Shown here: piece after piece, positions 35,801 through 44,607 of the stretch
Layout: every line of letters begins with the position of its first letter
How positions within the stretch are numbered: position 1 is the stretch's first letter
Source of the DNA: Mangrovimonas futianensis
GTDB lineage: Bacteria > Bacteroidota > Bacteroidia > Flavobacteriales > Flavobacteriaceae
NCBI RefSeq assembly: GCF_021245805.1
Contig: NZ_JAJJNF010000001.1
Location: forward strand, 62,001 to 126,000
DNA: 64,000 nt
Reading direction: 5' to 3'
Position numbers and translations under genes: made by a program
The notes under the pieces: model-generated
Told to the model about the DNA's origin: nothing
Database searches by the model: none
The model's input: only the letters and a program-made list of their open reading frames with translations

Positions 35801-36991
35801 ATGCCTGCAATATCCAAAAAGGGGTTAGACATGCCTCAATCCCCCATAAGAAAATTGGCACCTTACGCTGAAAAAGCCTATGCTGAAGGAAAAACGGTTT
35901 ACCATTTAAACATTGGTCAGCCAGATATTAAAACGCCTGAAATTGCATTAGATGCTGTAAAGATTCACAGTTTGGATATTTTGGCTTACACCAGATCTGA
36001 AGGTTCTGATGATTACCGTCAAAAAATTGCAGGTTATTACGAAAAAAATGACATTCACGTTTCCAAAGATGATATCATCGTAACTACTGGTGGTAGCGAA
36101 GCCTTACTCTTTGCTTTTGGAAGTATTATGGATATAGATGACGAAATTATTATTCCAGAACCTTTTTATGCCAATTACAATGGCTTTTCTACGGCTTCAG
36201 GAGTTAATATTGTTCCTGTCATTTCTAAAATAGAGGACAACTTTGCGCTTCCTGCTATTGAAGAATTTGAAAAGTTAATCACACCCAAAACAAAAGCTAT
36301 CCTTATTTGTAATCCTGGAAACCCCACAGGATACCTTTATTCAAAAGAGGAGATAAAAAAACTTGCGGCTATTGTTAAAAAACATGACTTGTTTTTAATT
36401 GCTGATGAAGTTTACCGTGAATTTGTTTATGACGGGATTGAGCATTACTCTATTATGCAGGAAGAAAGCATTCAAGAAAATGCTATAATGATTGATTCGG
36501 TTTCTAAAAGATACAGCATGTGTGGCGCTCGAATAGGTTGTTTGGTTTCTAAAAACAAGGAAGTTATTGCAACAGCTCTTAAGTTTGCTCAAGCAAGATT
36601 AAGTCCACCTACCTTAGCTCAAATTGCCAGTGAAGCCGCCTTGAACACGCCTCAAAGTTATTTTGATGAAGTAAAAGCTGAATATGTATCTAGAAGAAAT
36701 ACCTTAATCGAAGAACTAGAAAAAATTGAAGGCGTAAAAGTAGCCAAACCCAAAGGAGCCTTTTATTGTGTTGCGGAGTTACCAGTTAAAAACGCCGATG
36801 ATTTTGCCCAATGGCTTTTGGAACATTTTGTTGTTAATGGAGAAACTGTTATGGTTGCGCCAGCTGCCGGTTTTTATTCAACCCCAGGAGTTGGACTGAA
36901 TCAAATCAGGATTGCGTATGTTTTAAATGAAAACAGTTTAAGAAAAGCCGTTAACATCCTTAATGAAGCTCTTAAAGTTTATCCCAATTAG
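35801..36991 (+). CDS. PLP-dependent aminotransferase class I/II
   Basis: A 396-residue fold type I aminotransferase, similar in plan to aspartate aminotransferases: HLNIGQPDIKTP start, NPGNPTGYLYSKEEI, DEVYREFVY and the PLP lysine in SVSKRYSMCGARIG. The C-terminal RIAY Arg probably binds the substrate carboxylate. Exact amino donor is not readable. The final base of its TAG stop is shared with the GTG start of murB, so the two genes are coupled although they serve different pathways. Confidence 0.93.
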   Translation: MPAISKKGLDMPQSPIRKLAPYAEKAYAEGKTVYHLNIGQPDIKTPEIALDAVKIHSLDILAYTRSEGSDDYRQKIAGYYEKNDIHVSKDDIIVTTGGSEALLFAFGSIMDIDDEIIIPEPFYANYNGFSTASGVNIVPVISKIEDNFALPAIEEFEKLITPKTKAILICNPGNPTGYLYSKEEIKKLAAIVKKHDLFLIADEVYREFVYDGIEHYSIMQEESIQENAIMIDSVSKRYSMCGARIGCLVSKNKEVIATALKFAQARLSPPTLAQIASEAALNTPQSYFDEVKAEYVSRRNTLIEELEKIEGVKVAKPKGAFYCVAELPVKNADDFAQWLLEHFVVNGETVMVAPAAGFYSTPGVGLNQIRIAYVLNENSLRKAVNILNEALKVYPN

Positions 36992-38004
36992 TGATTATTC
37001 ATAAAAACATATCACTAAAACCTTATAACACCTTTGGAATAGACGTTAAAGCCAGTTCATTTATCTCTATATCAGATGTTGAAGAATTAAAGGAGGTTCT
37101 TGATTCAAAAGAATACCCTGATAAATTTATTTTGGGAGGTGGCAGCAACATGCTCTTGACTAAAGATGTGGATGCACTGGTCATTCATGTAAATCTGAAG
37201 GGAATAGAAATTTTAAAGGACGATTCAGAACATGTTTGGGTTAAGGCAAATGCTGGAGAAGTTTGGCACGAATTTGTTCTGTTTTGTCTCAAAAATAACT
37301 TGGGTGGAATAGAAAATTTATCGCTTATCCCCGGGAACGTAGGGACCGCCCCCATTCAAAATATTGGCGCCTATGGTGTGGAACTTAAGGATGTCATGGA
37401 AAGTTGCGAAGCCTTAAACATCAAAACCAAGGAAATTAGGAGTTTCTCAAATGCTGAATGTCAGTTTGGATATAGAAATTCTATTTTCAAAACTCAAGAA
37501 AAAGGAAATTTCATCATCACTAGTATCACTTTTAAGTTGACCAAAAGAAATCACGTTTTACACACAGAATATGGTGCCATTACTCAAGAACTGGACAGTC
37601 TTGAGATACAAAACCCTACCATACAAGATGTTTCTCGAGCAGTCATAAATATTAGAGAAAGTAAACTTCCTGATCCAAAAGAGATTGGAAATAGTGGTAG
37701 TTTTTTTAAAAATCCTGTCATTTCTTCCAAGGCATTTGAAAAGCTCAAGGAAAATTTTCCAGATATTCCTGGCTATGTTCTTTCAGACTCTGAAGTAAAA
37801 GTCCCTGCTGGTTGGCTTATCGAGACGGCTGGATTTAAGGGAAAAACGTTTAAAAACTACGGTGTGCATACCAAACAAGCGTTAGTACTCGTTAATTATG
37901 GTGGCGCTTCAGGGCAAGAAATTTATCAACTGTCAAAATTAATCCAAACGACCGTACGTCGAATTTTTGATATTTCAATTGAAGCAGAGGTAAATATTAT
38001 TTAA
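36991..38004 (+). CDS. murB: UDP-N-acetylenolpyruvoylglucosamine reductase
   Basis: A 337-residue MurB of the longer type I form. FAD-binding motifs (ILGGGSNMLL, GNVGTAPIQNIGAYGVEL) and the catalytic Ser in GNSGSFFKNP are present, with a C-terminal Glu in SIEAEVNII. It reduces UDP-GlcNAc-enolpyruvate to UDP-MurNAc in peptidoglycan synthesis. The start is GTG overlapping the previous stop by one base; the family N-terminus (NISLKPYNTFGID) fits. Confidence 0.96.
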   Translation: MIIHKNISLKPYNTFGIDVKASSFISISDVEELKEVLDSKEYPDKFILGGGSNMLLTKDVDALVIHVNLKGIEILKDDSEHVWVKANAGEVWHEFVLFCLKNNLGGIENLSLIPGNVGTAPIQNIGAYGVELKDVMESCEALNIKTKEIRSFSNAECQFGYRNSIFKTQEKGNFIITSITFKLTKRNHVLHTEYGAITQELDSLEIQNPTIQDVSRAVINIRESKLPDPKEIGNSGSFFKNPVISSKAFEKLKENFPDIPGYVLSDSEVKVPAGWLIETAGFKGKTFKNYGVHTKQALVLVNYGGASGQEIYQLSKLIQTTVRRIFDISIEAEVNII

Positions 38005-38010
38005 TTTGCC

Positions 38011-38036
38011 CAGATTTCTATATTTTTGGAAATCTG
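38011..38036. promoter_or_regulatory. Stem-loop after murB containing a -7 box
   Basis: Arms CAGATTTC and GAAATCTG flank a 10-base loop that contains most of TATTTTTG (38021-38028), an exact TAnnTTTG box 47 bases before the sigma gene start. It could be a weak murB terminator, the sigma factor promoter, or both. Confidence 0.4.
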
Positions 38037-38075
38037 CTTTGATTGAACTTATAAAACACTTTAACAAATAATAGC

Positions 38076-38609
38076 TTGATTTCACCCATTGAACAAAGAA
38101 TAGTTGACTTGTTGGAACGAGGCAACAAACAAGCCATATCCTTGCTTTATGAAAACTATGCAGATGCGCTTTTTGGTGTTATAAAAAAAGTTCTATCAGA
38201 TGATGACCTTGCCCAAGATGCATTGCAGGAAACATTCATTAAAGTTTGGAAAAAAGCCAAGACTTATGACCCTTCCAAAGCCAAACTCTTTACATGGCTG
38301 TATCGCATAGCGTATAATACTGCTATTGATAAAGTTAGGTCACAAACAAATAAGGATAGTAAGGAAATCCAAATCGACATTTCAAACGTATATAAATTGA
38401 CTTCCGAAAGTATCAATCAAGATGTTCTAGACATCAAAGAGCATTTAAAAACTTTGGATGAGAAATATCAGATTGTATTGAATGCCCTATTTTTTGAGGG
38501 TATGACGCAACAGGAAGCAAGTGAGGAATTGGATATTCCTCTTGGAACAATTAAGTCAAGATTAAAAATTGGACTTCGTGAGCTAAAAAAGATTTACGAT
38601 CCAAAATAA
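38076..38609 (+). CDS. ECF-type sigma-70 factor
   Basis: A 177-residue sigma factor: region 2 (LLYENYADALFGVIKKVLSD, DALQETFIKVWKKA, FTWLYRIAYNTAIDKVRS) and region 4 (LNALFFEGMTQQEASEELDI, PLGTIKSRLKIGLRELKK). The start is TTG at 38076, as no ATG fits before region 2. An RskA-type anti-sigma factor gene starts seven bases later, the standard arrangement for an ECF sigma held at the membrane until a signal releases it. Confidence 0.93.
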   Translation: MISPIEQRIVDLLERGNKQAISLLYENYADALFGVIKKVLSDDDLAQDALQETFIKVWKKAKTYDPSKAKLFTWLYRIAYNTAIDKVRSQTNKDSKEIQIDISNVYKLTSESINQDVLDIKEHLKTLDEKYQIVLNALFFEGMTQQEASEELDIPLGTIKSRLKIGLRELKKIYDPK

Positions 38610-38616
38610 AAAAGTC

Positions 38617-39444
38617 ATGAATGATAAAATAAATACTTTCTTACATTCTGGTCTGTTGGAAAAATATCTGATGGACGAAACAACATTGCAGGAAAGCTTG
38701 ATGGTGGAAAATTACATCGCCAAGTACCCTGAAGTTGAGAATGCATACAACACCTTGCAACACAATTTGGAAATCGTAGCCAAAAGCAATGCTGTTGAAG
38801 CGCCTCAAGCGATCTTGGACAACATCCTTGATGAACTTAATGAAGAAGACACTTTTGAAAAGGAAACCCCGGTTATTAATTTAAATTCTAGAAAAAAGAC
38901 AAAAAAGTGGTACCACCTAAGTATAGCAGCTAGTATTGCTACACTTATTTTTGCAGGAACCTCTTATTTTCTATACACCCAAAATCTAGACTTAAAAAAT
39001 AACTTAAGCCTTCAAAAGCATGAAAGCCAAGTAATTGTTGATGAAATTTTTGATCTCAGAGGAGACATTGACAAGATTATGAAGCAGTTCAAGCAATTGA
39101 ACAATCCGGAAACTGAAAAATACATCATTAATGGAAACCAACGCGCCAAGAACTTAAAGACTGTCGCTTATATTAATCCCAAAGAAAGAACTTCTATGAT
39201 TGATGTGGTTTCATTACCTAAATTACCTGAAGACCAAGAGTATAAAATTTGGGCTCAATTGCAGGATAAAATGGTAGACCTGGGAATCTTAACTGAAACC
39301 GATAGGCAGCTGAAAGAAATCCCTTATACCGAAAATGCTCTTGGATACAGTATTACTATTGAATCTAAAGGGAATGAGCATGAAACGGCTACAAAAGAAA
39401 ATAGTGTTGCTGAAATTTTATTAAAAAATAAGAGCAACCAATAA
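38617..39444 (+). CDS. RskA-like anti-sigma factor
   Basis: A 275-residue protein with a cytosolic N-terminal part (about 1-95) without the zinc HxxxCxxC motif, one transmembrane helix (about 107-127, LSIAASIATLIFAGTSYFLY) and a periplasmic RskA-type domain (residues 165-260, PEDQEYKIWAQLQDKMVDLG). It would bind the preceding sigma factor and release it upon regulated proteolysis. The neighbouring order sigma then anti-sigma supports this. A hairpin terminator follows. Confidence 0.9.
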   Translation: MNDKINTFLHSGLLEKYLMDETTLQESLMVENYIAKYPEVENAYNTLQHNLEIVAKSNAVEAPQAILDNILDELNEEDTFEKETPVINLNSRKKTKKWYHLSIAASIATLIFAGTSYFLYTQNLDLKNNLSLQKHESQVIVDEIFDLRGDIDKIMKQFKQLNNPETEKYIINGNQRAKNLKTVAYINPKERTSMIDVVSLPKLPEDQEYKIWAQLQDKMVDLGILTETDRQLKEIPYTENALGYSITIESKGNEHETATKENSVAEILLKNKSNQ

Positions 39445-39469
39445 CTAAAAATAACACTACTGAGAAAAG

Positions 39470-39501
39470 AAAGCGGGTTTCAAAATATTGGAACCCGCTT
39501 T
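39470..39501 (+). terminator. Intrinsic terminator after the sigma/anti-sigma operon
   Basis: Stem AAAGCGGGTTTC / GGAACCCGCTTT (with one T-G wobble) followed by TT and AT, 25 bases after the stop codon. Confidence 0.85.
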
Positions 39502-39524
39502 TTATGTTTTGAACTTAAAATTCC

Positions 39525-39532
39525 TAACTTTG
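39525..39532 (+). promoter_or_regulatory. Candidate -7 box of the small Cys-rich protein gene
   Basis: TAACTTTG, an exact match, 14 bases before the ATG. A TTTTG sits only 13 bases upstream of it, shorter than the usual spacer. Confidence 0.45.
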
Positions 39533-39546
39533 CAAAAAGAAAAATT

Positions 39547-39750
39547 ATGAAGCTTCTTTTAGTTACTTTAATATTATTAGGTTTGGGATTTGCTGGTATT
39601 GCAATTAAAATCTGGGCCAAAAAAGATGGAAAATTTGCAGGAACTTGTGCAAGTCAAAATCCGATGTTGAATAAAGATGGTGAGGCATGCGGATTTTGTG
39701 GAAAAACTCCAGACCAATTTCAAAACTGTAACGAACCTCAACATTCTTAA
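39547..39750 (+). CDS. Small Cys-rich membrane-anchored protein
   Basis: A 67-residue protein with one N-terminal transmembrane helix (about 3-22) followed by KDGKFAGTCASQNPMLN, ACGFCGKTP and NCNEPQH, with four Cys residues in the soluble tail. Similar short proteins are widespread in flavobacteria and are annotated only as membrane or secreted protein. The layout (helix, then GTC, then CxxC) is loosely like NqrM/DUF539, a flavin-related maturation factor of Na+-NQR, but this is speculation. It is directly followed by a GT2 gene. Confidence 0.75.
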   Translation: MKLLLVTLILLGLGFAGIAIKIWAKKDGKFAGTCASQNPMLNKDGEACGFCGKTPDQFQNCNEPQHS

Positions 39751-39756
39751 TATTTG

Positions 39757-40878
39757 ATGACCTGGCTTGATTGGGTTTTCTACTTTTTTTCTGGAGTAGT
39801 AGGTATTCAAGTAATCTATTATCTATTTTTTTTAAAGTTACTCCCATCTGGTAAAGATAAAAGGAGGCAAATAGGTGTATCTCCCAACTTACCTGTTTCA
39901 GTTATTGTTTGCGCTAAAAATGAAGCTGAGAACTTAAAATCATTTCTCCCTTCTATTTTAAATCAAGACTACCCTAAGTTTCAAGTTATTTTGATCAATG
40001 ATGCCTCACGTGACGATACACTAGAAATCATGGAAGCATTTCAAGAACAATTTTCAAATATCAAAATTGTTAATGTGAGGAACAATGAAACCTTTTGGGC
40101 CAATAAAAAATATGCTCTAACCCTAGGTATCAAGGCAGCAGAATACGAACACCTTTTATTTACCGACGCCGATTGCAAACCGGTTTCCAACCATTGGATC
40201 TCTGAAATGAGCAAACAATTTTCAGAGTCAAAATCCATTGTTTTGGGTTATGGTAGCTATGCCAAGATTAAAAAATCTTTTTTAAATAAATTAATTCGGT
40301 TCGAAACGCTTTTAACGGCTATTCAATACTTTTCTTATGCTTCTTGGGGCAATCCTTACATGGGTGTTGGTCGCAATCTAGCCTATACCAAAACTGAATT
40401 TTTTAAGGCTAATGGCTTTATCAACCATATCAAAGTAAGATCCGGTGATGATGATCTTTTTATAAATGAAGTGGCCAACGGGAAAAATACCACTATTTGT
40501 TCTTCTGAAGAAAGCTTCACGGTCTCACAACCTAAAACCTCTTTCAAGGCATGGATTCATCAAAAGAGAAGACATATTTCAACGGCGAAACTTTATAAAT
40601 CGAAGCATAAGCTTCTTTTGGGCCTATTTTACAGTACCCAATTACTGTTTTGGACCCTTCCCATTGTCCTTTTGATATTTTTATTTCAATGGCCTTGGGT
40701 TGTCGGATTAATTTCGTTTCGATTTCTTATTCAATGGGTTGCATTGGGAAAAGCTTCGAAAAAATTAATGGAAAAAGACCTTGTTCCAATAATTCCCGTT
40801 CTAGAATGTTTTCTCATCTTTTTCCAATTAATTATCTTTATAACTAACCTCATATCCCCGCCCAAGCATTGGAAATAA
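39757..40878 (+). CDS. Membrane glycosyltransferase family 2
   Basis: A 373-residue GT2 with an N-terminal transmembrane helix, a GT-A domain (PVSVIVCAKNEAENLKSFLP, LINDASRDDT, LFTDADCKP, and QKRRHISTAK as a Q.RRW-like motif), and C-terminal helices (about 295-370). The acceptor loop and membrane segments resemble processive or lipid-linked transferases. Start is ATG at 39757, one codon after a TTG. Its 3' end overlaps by 10 bases a sigma factor gene. Confidence 0.88.
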   Translation: MTWLDWVFYFFSGVVGIQVIYYLFFLKLLPSGKDKRRQIGVSPNLPVSVIVCAKNEAENLKSFLPSILNQDYPKFQVILINDASRDDTLEIMEAFQEQFSNIKIVNVRNNETFWANKKYALTLGIKAAEYEHLLFTDADCKPVSNHWISEMSKQFSESKSIVLGYGSYAKIKKSFLNKLIRFETLLTAIQYFSYASWGNPYMGVGRNLAYTKTEFFKANGFINHIKVRSGDDDLFINEVANGKNTTICSSEESFTVSQPKTSFKAWIHQKRRHISTAKLYKSKHKLLLGLFYSTQLLFWTLPIVLLIFLFQWPWVVGLISFRFLIQWVALGKASKKLMEKDLVPIIPVLECFLIFFQLIIFITNLISPPKHWK

Positions 40879-41417
40879 AAGAAGCCATAAAAAAAGCCAA
40901 GGAAAATGATCAAAAAGCATTTAAATTTTTATTGGATTCCTTTTGGGATTATGTTTATGGTTACCAAATAAAACGTACCGGTAATGAAAATGAAGCCGAA
41001 GACATTACCATACAAGCATTTTCAAAAGCCTTTGATAAAATAGCCACTTTTGACGAATCATATTCGTTTCAAACTTGGATCATTACCATCTCAAAGAACA
41101 TTCATATTGATATGGTACGGAAAGAAAAAAATAAAATTTCCCAAACTATTTCCAATCAGGATGAAGATTCCCTAAATCAAATTCTAGATGAATCGCCTTC
41201 TGCCGAAGACCAGTTGATCATAGAACAAAACTTGGCTAAATTGCTTAAAGACATCAAAAAGCTCAAGCCCCATTATCAAGAAATCATCAACCTTAGATAT
41301 TTCCAAGAGCTAAGCTATCAAGAAATATCAGATGAGTTAAAAGAGCCCATGAACAATGTTAAGGTAAAACTTTTAAGAGCCAAAAAACTGCTTGCCGAAA
41401 TCATTAAAACAAAATGA
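40869..41417 (+). CDS. Sigma-70 family RNA polymerase sigma factor
   Basis: A 182-residue sigma factor with region 2 (FLLDSFWDYVYGYQIKRTGN, ITIQAFSKAFDKIATF, WIITISKNIHIDMVRK) and region 4 (IINLRYFQELSYQEISDELK, PMNNVKVKLLRAKKLL). The start is TTG, inside the end of the GT2 gene; the residues that follow fit the family. No anti-sigma gene follows. Its last four bases overlap the Nramp-like gene start (ATGA). The GT2-sigma-transporter overlap implies a single transcript. Confidence 0.9.
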   Translation: MEIKEAIKKAKENDQKAFKFLLDSFWDYVYGYQIKRTGNENEAEDITIQAFSKAFDKIATFDESYSFQTWIITISKNIHIDMVRKEKNKISQTISNQDEDSLNQILDESPSAEDQLIIEQNLAKLLKDIKKLKPHYQEIINLRYFQELSYQEISDELKEPMNNVKVKLLRAKKLLAEIIKTK

Positions 41418-42628
41418 AATCGCGGTTAAAAAAACTAGGCCCTGGCTTAATGTTTGCTGGAGCCGCCATTGGGGTATCGCACTTAGTACAATCTACAAGA
41501 GCAGGAGCCGATTTTGGATTTGGATTGCTTTGGGCACTTTTCTTCATCAATATCATAAAATATCCATTTTTTCAATTTGGACCAAAATACACCTCAGCCA
41601 CTGGGGAGAGTCTACTGGATGGCTATCATAAGCTAGGAAAACCCATTCTATGGATTTATTTCCTACTGAATCTGGCAACAATGTTTACCATCCAAACAGC
41701 AGTTACAATCGTTACCGCTGGATTGGCATCCACCCTCTTCGGGTTTAATTTACCTATTGAATGGTGGGCATTTATTGTTTTAGGCATTTGCTTTTTTATT
41801 CTATTAAATGGCAAGTACTCCTTTTTGGACCATTTAATGAAAGTGATCGTCATCACCCTCACTTTAAGCACAATTATTGCCGTGATTATAGCCATCCCAA
41901 ACACGGATCAACCTTTATCATTTGAACAAATAATTCCATCAGACACTTTAGCCATTTCTTTTTTAATTGCTTTTATGGGTTGGATGCCAGCACCCTTGGA
42001 TGTATCCATTTGGCAATCTTTATGGACTCTAGAAAAGAAAAAATTGAATCCCGAATTATCCCAAAAGTCAATTTTATTCGATTTCAATATTGGCTTTATG
42101 AGTACCATATTAGTAGGCTGTTGCTTTTTAGCTTTGGGAGCCCTAGTCATGAACCATAGCGGCGAAACATTCAGTCCGCAAGCTTCCTCATTTGCCAACC
42201 AACTCATTACTCTTTATACCCAAACTCTTGGCAATTGGACCTATTTAATAATTGCTTTAGCTGCTTTTACCACCATGTTTAGCACAACCTTAACTACTTT
42301 AGACGCTTCTCCTAGAGCCATGTCCAAATCGGTAGAACTCCTTTTTAACAAAAATTATAATAAAGGCTATTTTTATTGGATGGTAGGATTGGCAATAGGT
42401 ACCTTAATTATTTTTGTTTTTTTCCTATCCGAAATGGCTATGTTAGTAAAAATAGCCACAATTCTCTCCTTTTTAACAGCCCCGTTTTATGCTGTTGTTA
42501 ATTACATCTTAATTACAAGCAAACATACACCCAAGGAATTAAGACCTAAAAAAGGAATGCGCTTCTACAGCATCATTAGCATCTTACTTTTAATAAGTTT
42601 TAGCATTTGGTACTTAACAACTGTTTAG
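41414..42628 (+). CDS. Nramp-like transporter lacking the canonical metal-site motifs
   Basis: A 404-residue membrane protein with about 11 helices and the Nramp layout (LGPGLMFAGAAI start, then TM6 region FMGWMPAPLDVS). In true Nramp proteins TM1 holds DPGN and TM6 holds MPH, both binding Mn/Fe. Here the corresponding residues read GVSH (20-23) and MPA (191-193). It is thus a divergent subfamily whose substrate may not be a transition metal. It overlaps the sigma gene and is the last gene of that operon. Confidence 0.85.
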   Translation: MKSRLKKLGPGLMFAGAAIGVSHLVQSTRAGADFGFGLLWALFFINIIKYPFFQFGPKYTSATGESLLDGYHKLGKPILWIYFLLNLATMFTIQTAVTIVTAGLASTLFGFNLPIEWWAFIVLGICFFILLNGKYSFLDHLMKVIVITLTLSTIIAVIIAIPNTDQPLSFEQIIPSDTLAISFLIAFMGWMPAPLDVSIWQSLWTLEKKKLNPELSQKSILFDFNIGFMSTILVGCCFLALGALVMNHSGETFSPQASSFANQLITLYTQTLGNWTYLIIALAAFTTMFSTTLTTLDASPRAMSKSVELLFNKNYNKGYFYWMVGLAIGTLIIFVFFLSEMAMLVKIATILSFLTAPFYAVVNYILITSKHTPKELRPKKGMRFYSIISILLLISFSIWYLTTV

Positions 42629-42651
42629 TATCCTATGTGATGAATACTTTG

Positions 42652-42659
42652 TATCTTTG
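42652..42659 (+). promoter_or_regulatory. Candidate -7 box of lipA-gap
   Basis: TATCTTTG, exact consensus, 21 bases before the lipA ATG. Confidence 0.5.
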
Positions 42660-42679
42660 CAGCCTTAGATTTTAATGTT

Positions 42680-43561
42680 ATGGATACCGCAACAACTTCA
42701 AATTTAAAACCAACAGAACGACAACCAAAACCAAAATGGTTACGAGTAAAACTTCCTACCGGAAAGAAATACACGGAATTAAGAGGTTTGGTCGATAAAT
42801 ATAGCCTGAATACTATTTGTACCTCGGGTAGCTGTCCGAATATGGGTGAATGTTGGGGAGAAGGGACTGCTACTTTCATGATTTTAGGTAATATTTGTAC
42901 GAGATCATGCGGTTTTTGTGGTGTAAAAACAGGTAGACCGGAAACAGTGGATTGGGATGAACCTGAGAAAGTTGCAAGATCTATTAAAATCATGAACATC
43001 AAACACGCTGTTTTAACTAGTGTAGATCGAGATGATTTAAAGGATATGGGTAGTATATTATGGGCTGAGACTGTTAAGGCTGTAAGAAGGATGAACCCCG
43101 AAACAACTCTTGAAACGCTCATCCCAGATTTTCAAGGTATGGAAAGGCATATTGATCGTATTGTGGAAGTAGCCCCTGAAGTCGTTTCACACAATATGGA
43201 AACCGTAAGAAGACAGACCAGAGAAGTTCGAATTCAAGCGAAATATGACAGAAGCCTGGGAGTATTAAAATATTTAAAAGAACAAGGACAGCGTAGGACT
43301 AAATCTGGTATCATGCTTGGACTTGGAGAAACAAAGGAAGAAGTCATTGAAACGCTTCATGATTTAAGAGAAAGTCAAGTAGATGTTGTGACCATTGGTC
43401 AATATTTACAACCTAGTAAAAAGCATTTACCTGTTCAACGCTTTGTGACACCCGATGAGTTTAAGGCTTATGAAGAGATAGGCCTGGATCTTGGCTTTAG
43501 ACATGTTGAAAGTAGTGCTCTTGTACGCTCTTCTTATAAAGCACAAAAGCATATCGAATAA
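42680..43561 (+). CDS. lipA: Lipoyl synthase
   Basis: A 293-residue radical-SAM enzyme that inserts two sulfurs into protein-bound octanoyl groups. The two cluster motifs are visible: the auxiliary CxxxxCxxxxxC (CTSGSCPNMGEC) and the radical-SAM CxxxCxxC (CTRSCGFC). The final RSSYKA fits the Ser cluster ligand. The protein supplies lipoate for the glycine cleavage system and 2-oxoacid dehydrogenases. Its TAA shares a base with the gap ATG. Confidence 0.97.
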   Translation: MDTATTSNLKPTERQPKPKWLRVKLPTGKKYTELRGLVDKYSLNTICTSGSCPNMGECWGEGTATFMILGNICTRSCGFCGVKTGRPETVDWDEPEKVARSIKIMNIKHAVLTSVDRDDLKDMGSILWAETVKAVRRMNPETTLETLIPDFQGMERHIDRIVEVAPEVVSHNMETVRRQTREVRIQAKYDRSLGVLKYLKEQGQRRTKSGIMLGLGETKEEVIETLHDLRESQVDVVTIGQYLQPSKKHLPVQRFVTPDEFKAYEEIGLDLGFRHVESSALVRSSYKAQKHIE

Positions 43562-44559
43562 TGATCCGTATTGGTATTAACGGATTTGGTCGTATTGGAA
43601 GACGTGTATTTCGACTGGCTTTAGAAAGACCAGATATTGAAGTTGTAGCCATCAATGATTTGGCAGATGTTCAAACTCTAAGCCATCTTTTAAAATACGA
43701 CAGTATTCATGGTGTCTTGAAACAGAATGTTTCCTATTCCGAAGGATTCATAAACGTGGATGATCAAAAAGTCTCCATTTTAAACCATACCCACCCTAAA
43801 GATATTGATTGGTCAGCTTTCAAATTGGATTTCGTAATTGAATCTACCGGTAAATTTAAGGATAGAGAAAGCCTACAATACCATATTCAAAATGGAGCCA
43901 AACAAGTTATTCTAAGTGTCCCTCCTTTAGAAGATGACATTAAGACGATTGTTTTGGGCGTTAATGACCACATTTTAAATGGTCAAGAATTGATCATTTC
44001 TAATGCCTCCTGCACTACCAACAATGCTGCCCCAATGATTTCTATCATCAAAGATTTGTGCGGAATAGATCAGGCTTATATTACAACGGTTCATTCTTAT
44101 ACCACAGACCAAAGTTTACATGACCAACCCCATAAAGACCTGAGGCGAGCCAGAGCCGCTGGACAGTCAATTGTGCCAACTACTACTGGTGCTGCGAAGG
44201 CATTGACGAAAATTTTCCCAGATTTAAACGATGTCATAGGAGGATGTGGTATTCGAGTTCCAGTAGCCAATGGCTCCTTAACAGACATTACATTTAATGT
44301 GAAGAGAGAAACTTCCATTTTAGAAATAAACAATGCTTTTAAGACTGCTGCCGAAAACCGTTTAAAAGGTATTTTGGAGTATACTGAAGACCCTATTGTA
44401 TCTATAGATATTGTCGGCAACCAGCACTCTTGTATCTTTGATGCACAGATGACCTCAGTCATTGGAAATATGGTTAAGATTATAGGTTGGTATGATAATG
44501 AAACGGGCTATTCTTCACGAGTTTTAGATTTAATTTGCAATTTATCGATAAAAAAGTAA
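43561..44559 (+). CDS. gap: Type I glyceraldehyde-3-phosphate dehydrogenase
   Basis: A 332-residue GAPDH with the NAD-binding GINGFGRIGRRVFR start, the catalytic Cys (about 151) in NASCTTNNAAPM, the substrate loop (AAGQSIVPTTTGAAKALTK) and a conserved GWYDNETGYSSR end. Residues AINDL near the NAD site suggest NAD preference. Bacteroidota often carry two gap genes, so whether this one is glycolytic or gluconeogenic is unclear. It overlaps lipA by one base. Confidence 0.95.
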   Translation: MIRIGINGFGRIGRRVFRLALERPDIEVVAINDLADVQTLSHLLKYDSIHGVLKQNVSYSEGFINVDDQKVSILNHTHPKDIDWSAFKLDFVIESTGKFKDRESLQYHIQNGAKQVILSVPPLEDDIKTIVLGVNDHILNGQELIISNASCTTNNAAPMISIIKDLCGIDQAYITTVHSYTTDQSLHDQPHKDLRRARAAGQSIVPTTTGAAKALTKIFPDLNDVIGGCGIRVPVANGSLTDITFNVKRETSILEINNAFKTAAENRLKGILEYTEDPIVSIDIVGNQHSCIFDAQMTSVIGNMVKIIGWYDNETGYSSRVLDLICNLSIKK

Positions 44560-44578
44560 CTTTTATCGAATAAATATT

Positions 44579-44586
44579 TATATTTG
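44579..44586 (+). promoter_or_regulatory. Candidate -7 box of the hybrid kinase gene
   Basis: TATATTTG, exact consensus, 21 bases before the ATG. Its TTG is in frame with the gene, producing a false longer start at 44584. Confidence 0.5.
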
Positions 44587-44607
44587 TCACATTGGCAACT
44601 AAATGTG

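Noticed and set aside
42625..43122. A 165-residue open frame on the minus strand opposite lipA
   Set aside because: It lies fully antisense to the well-supported lipA gene, has no recognisable domain and looks like a reading-frame shadow.
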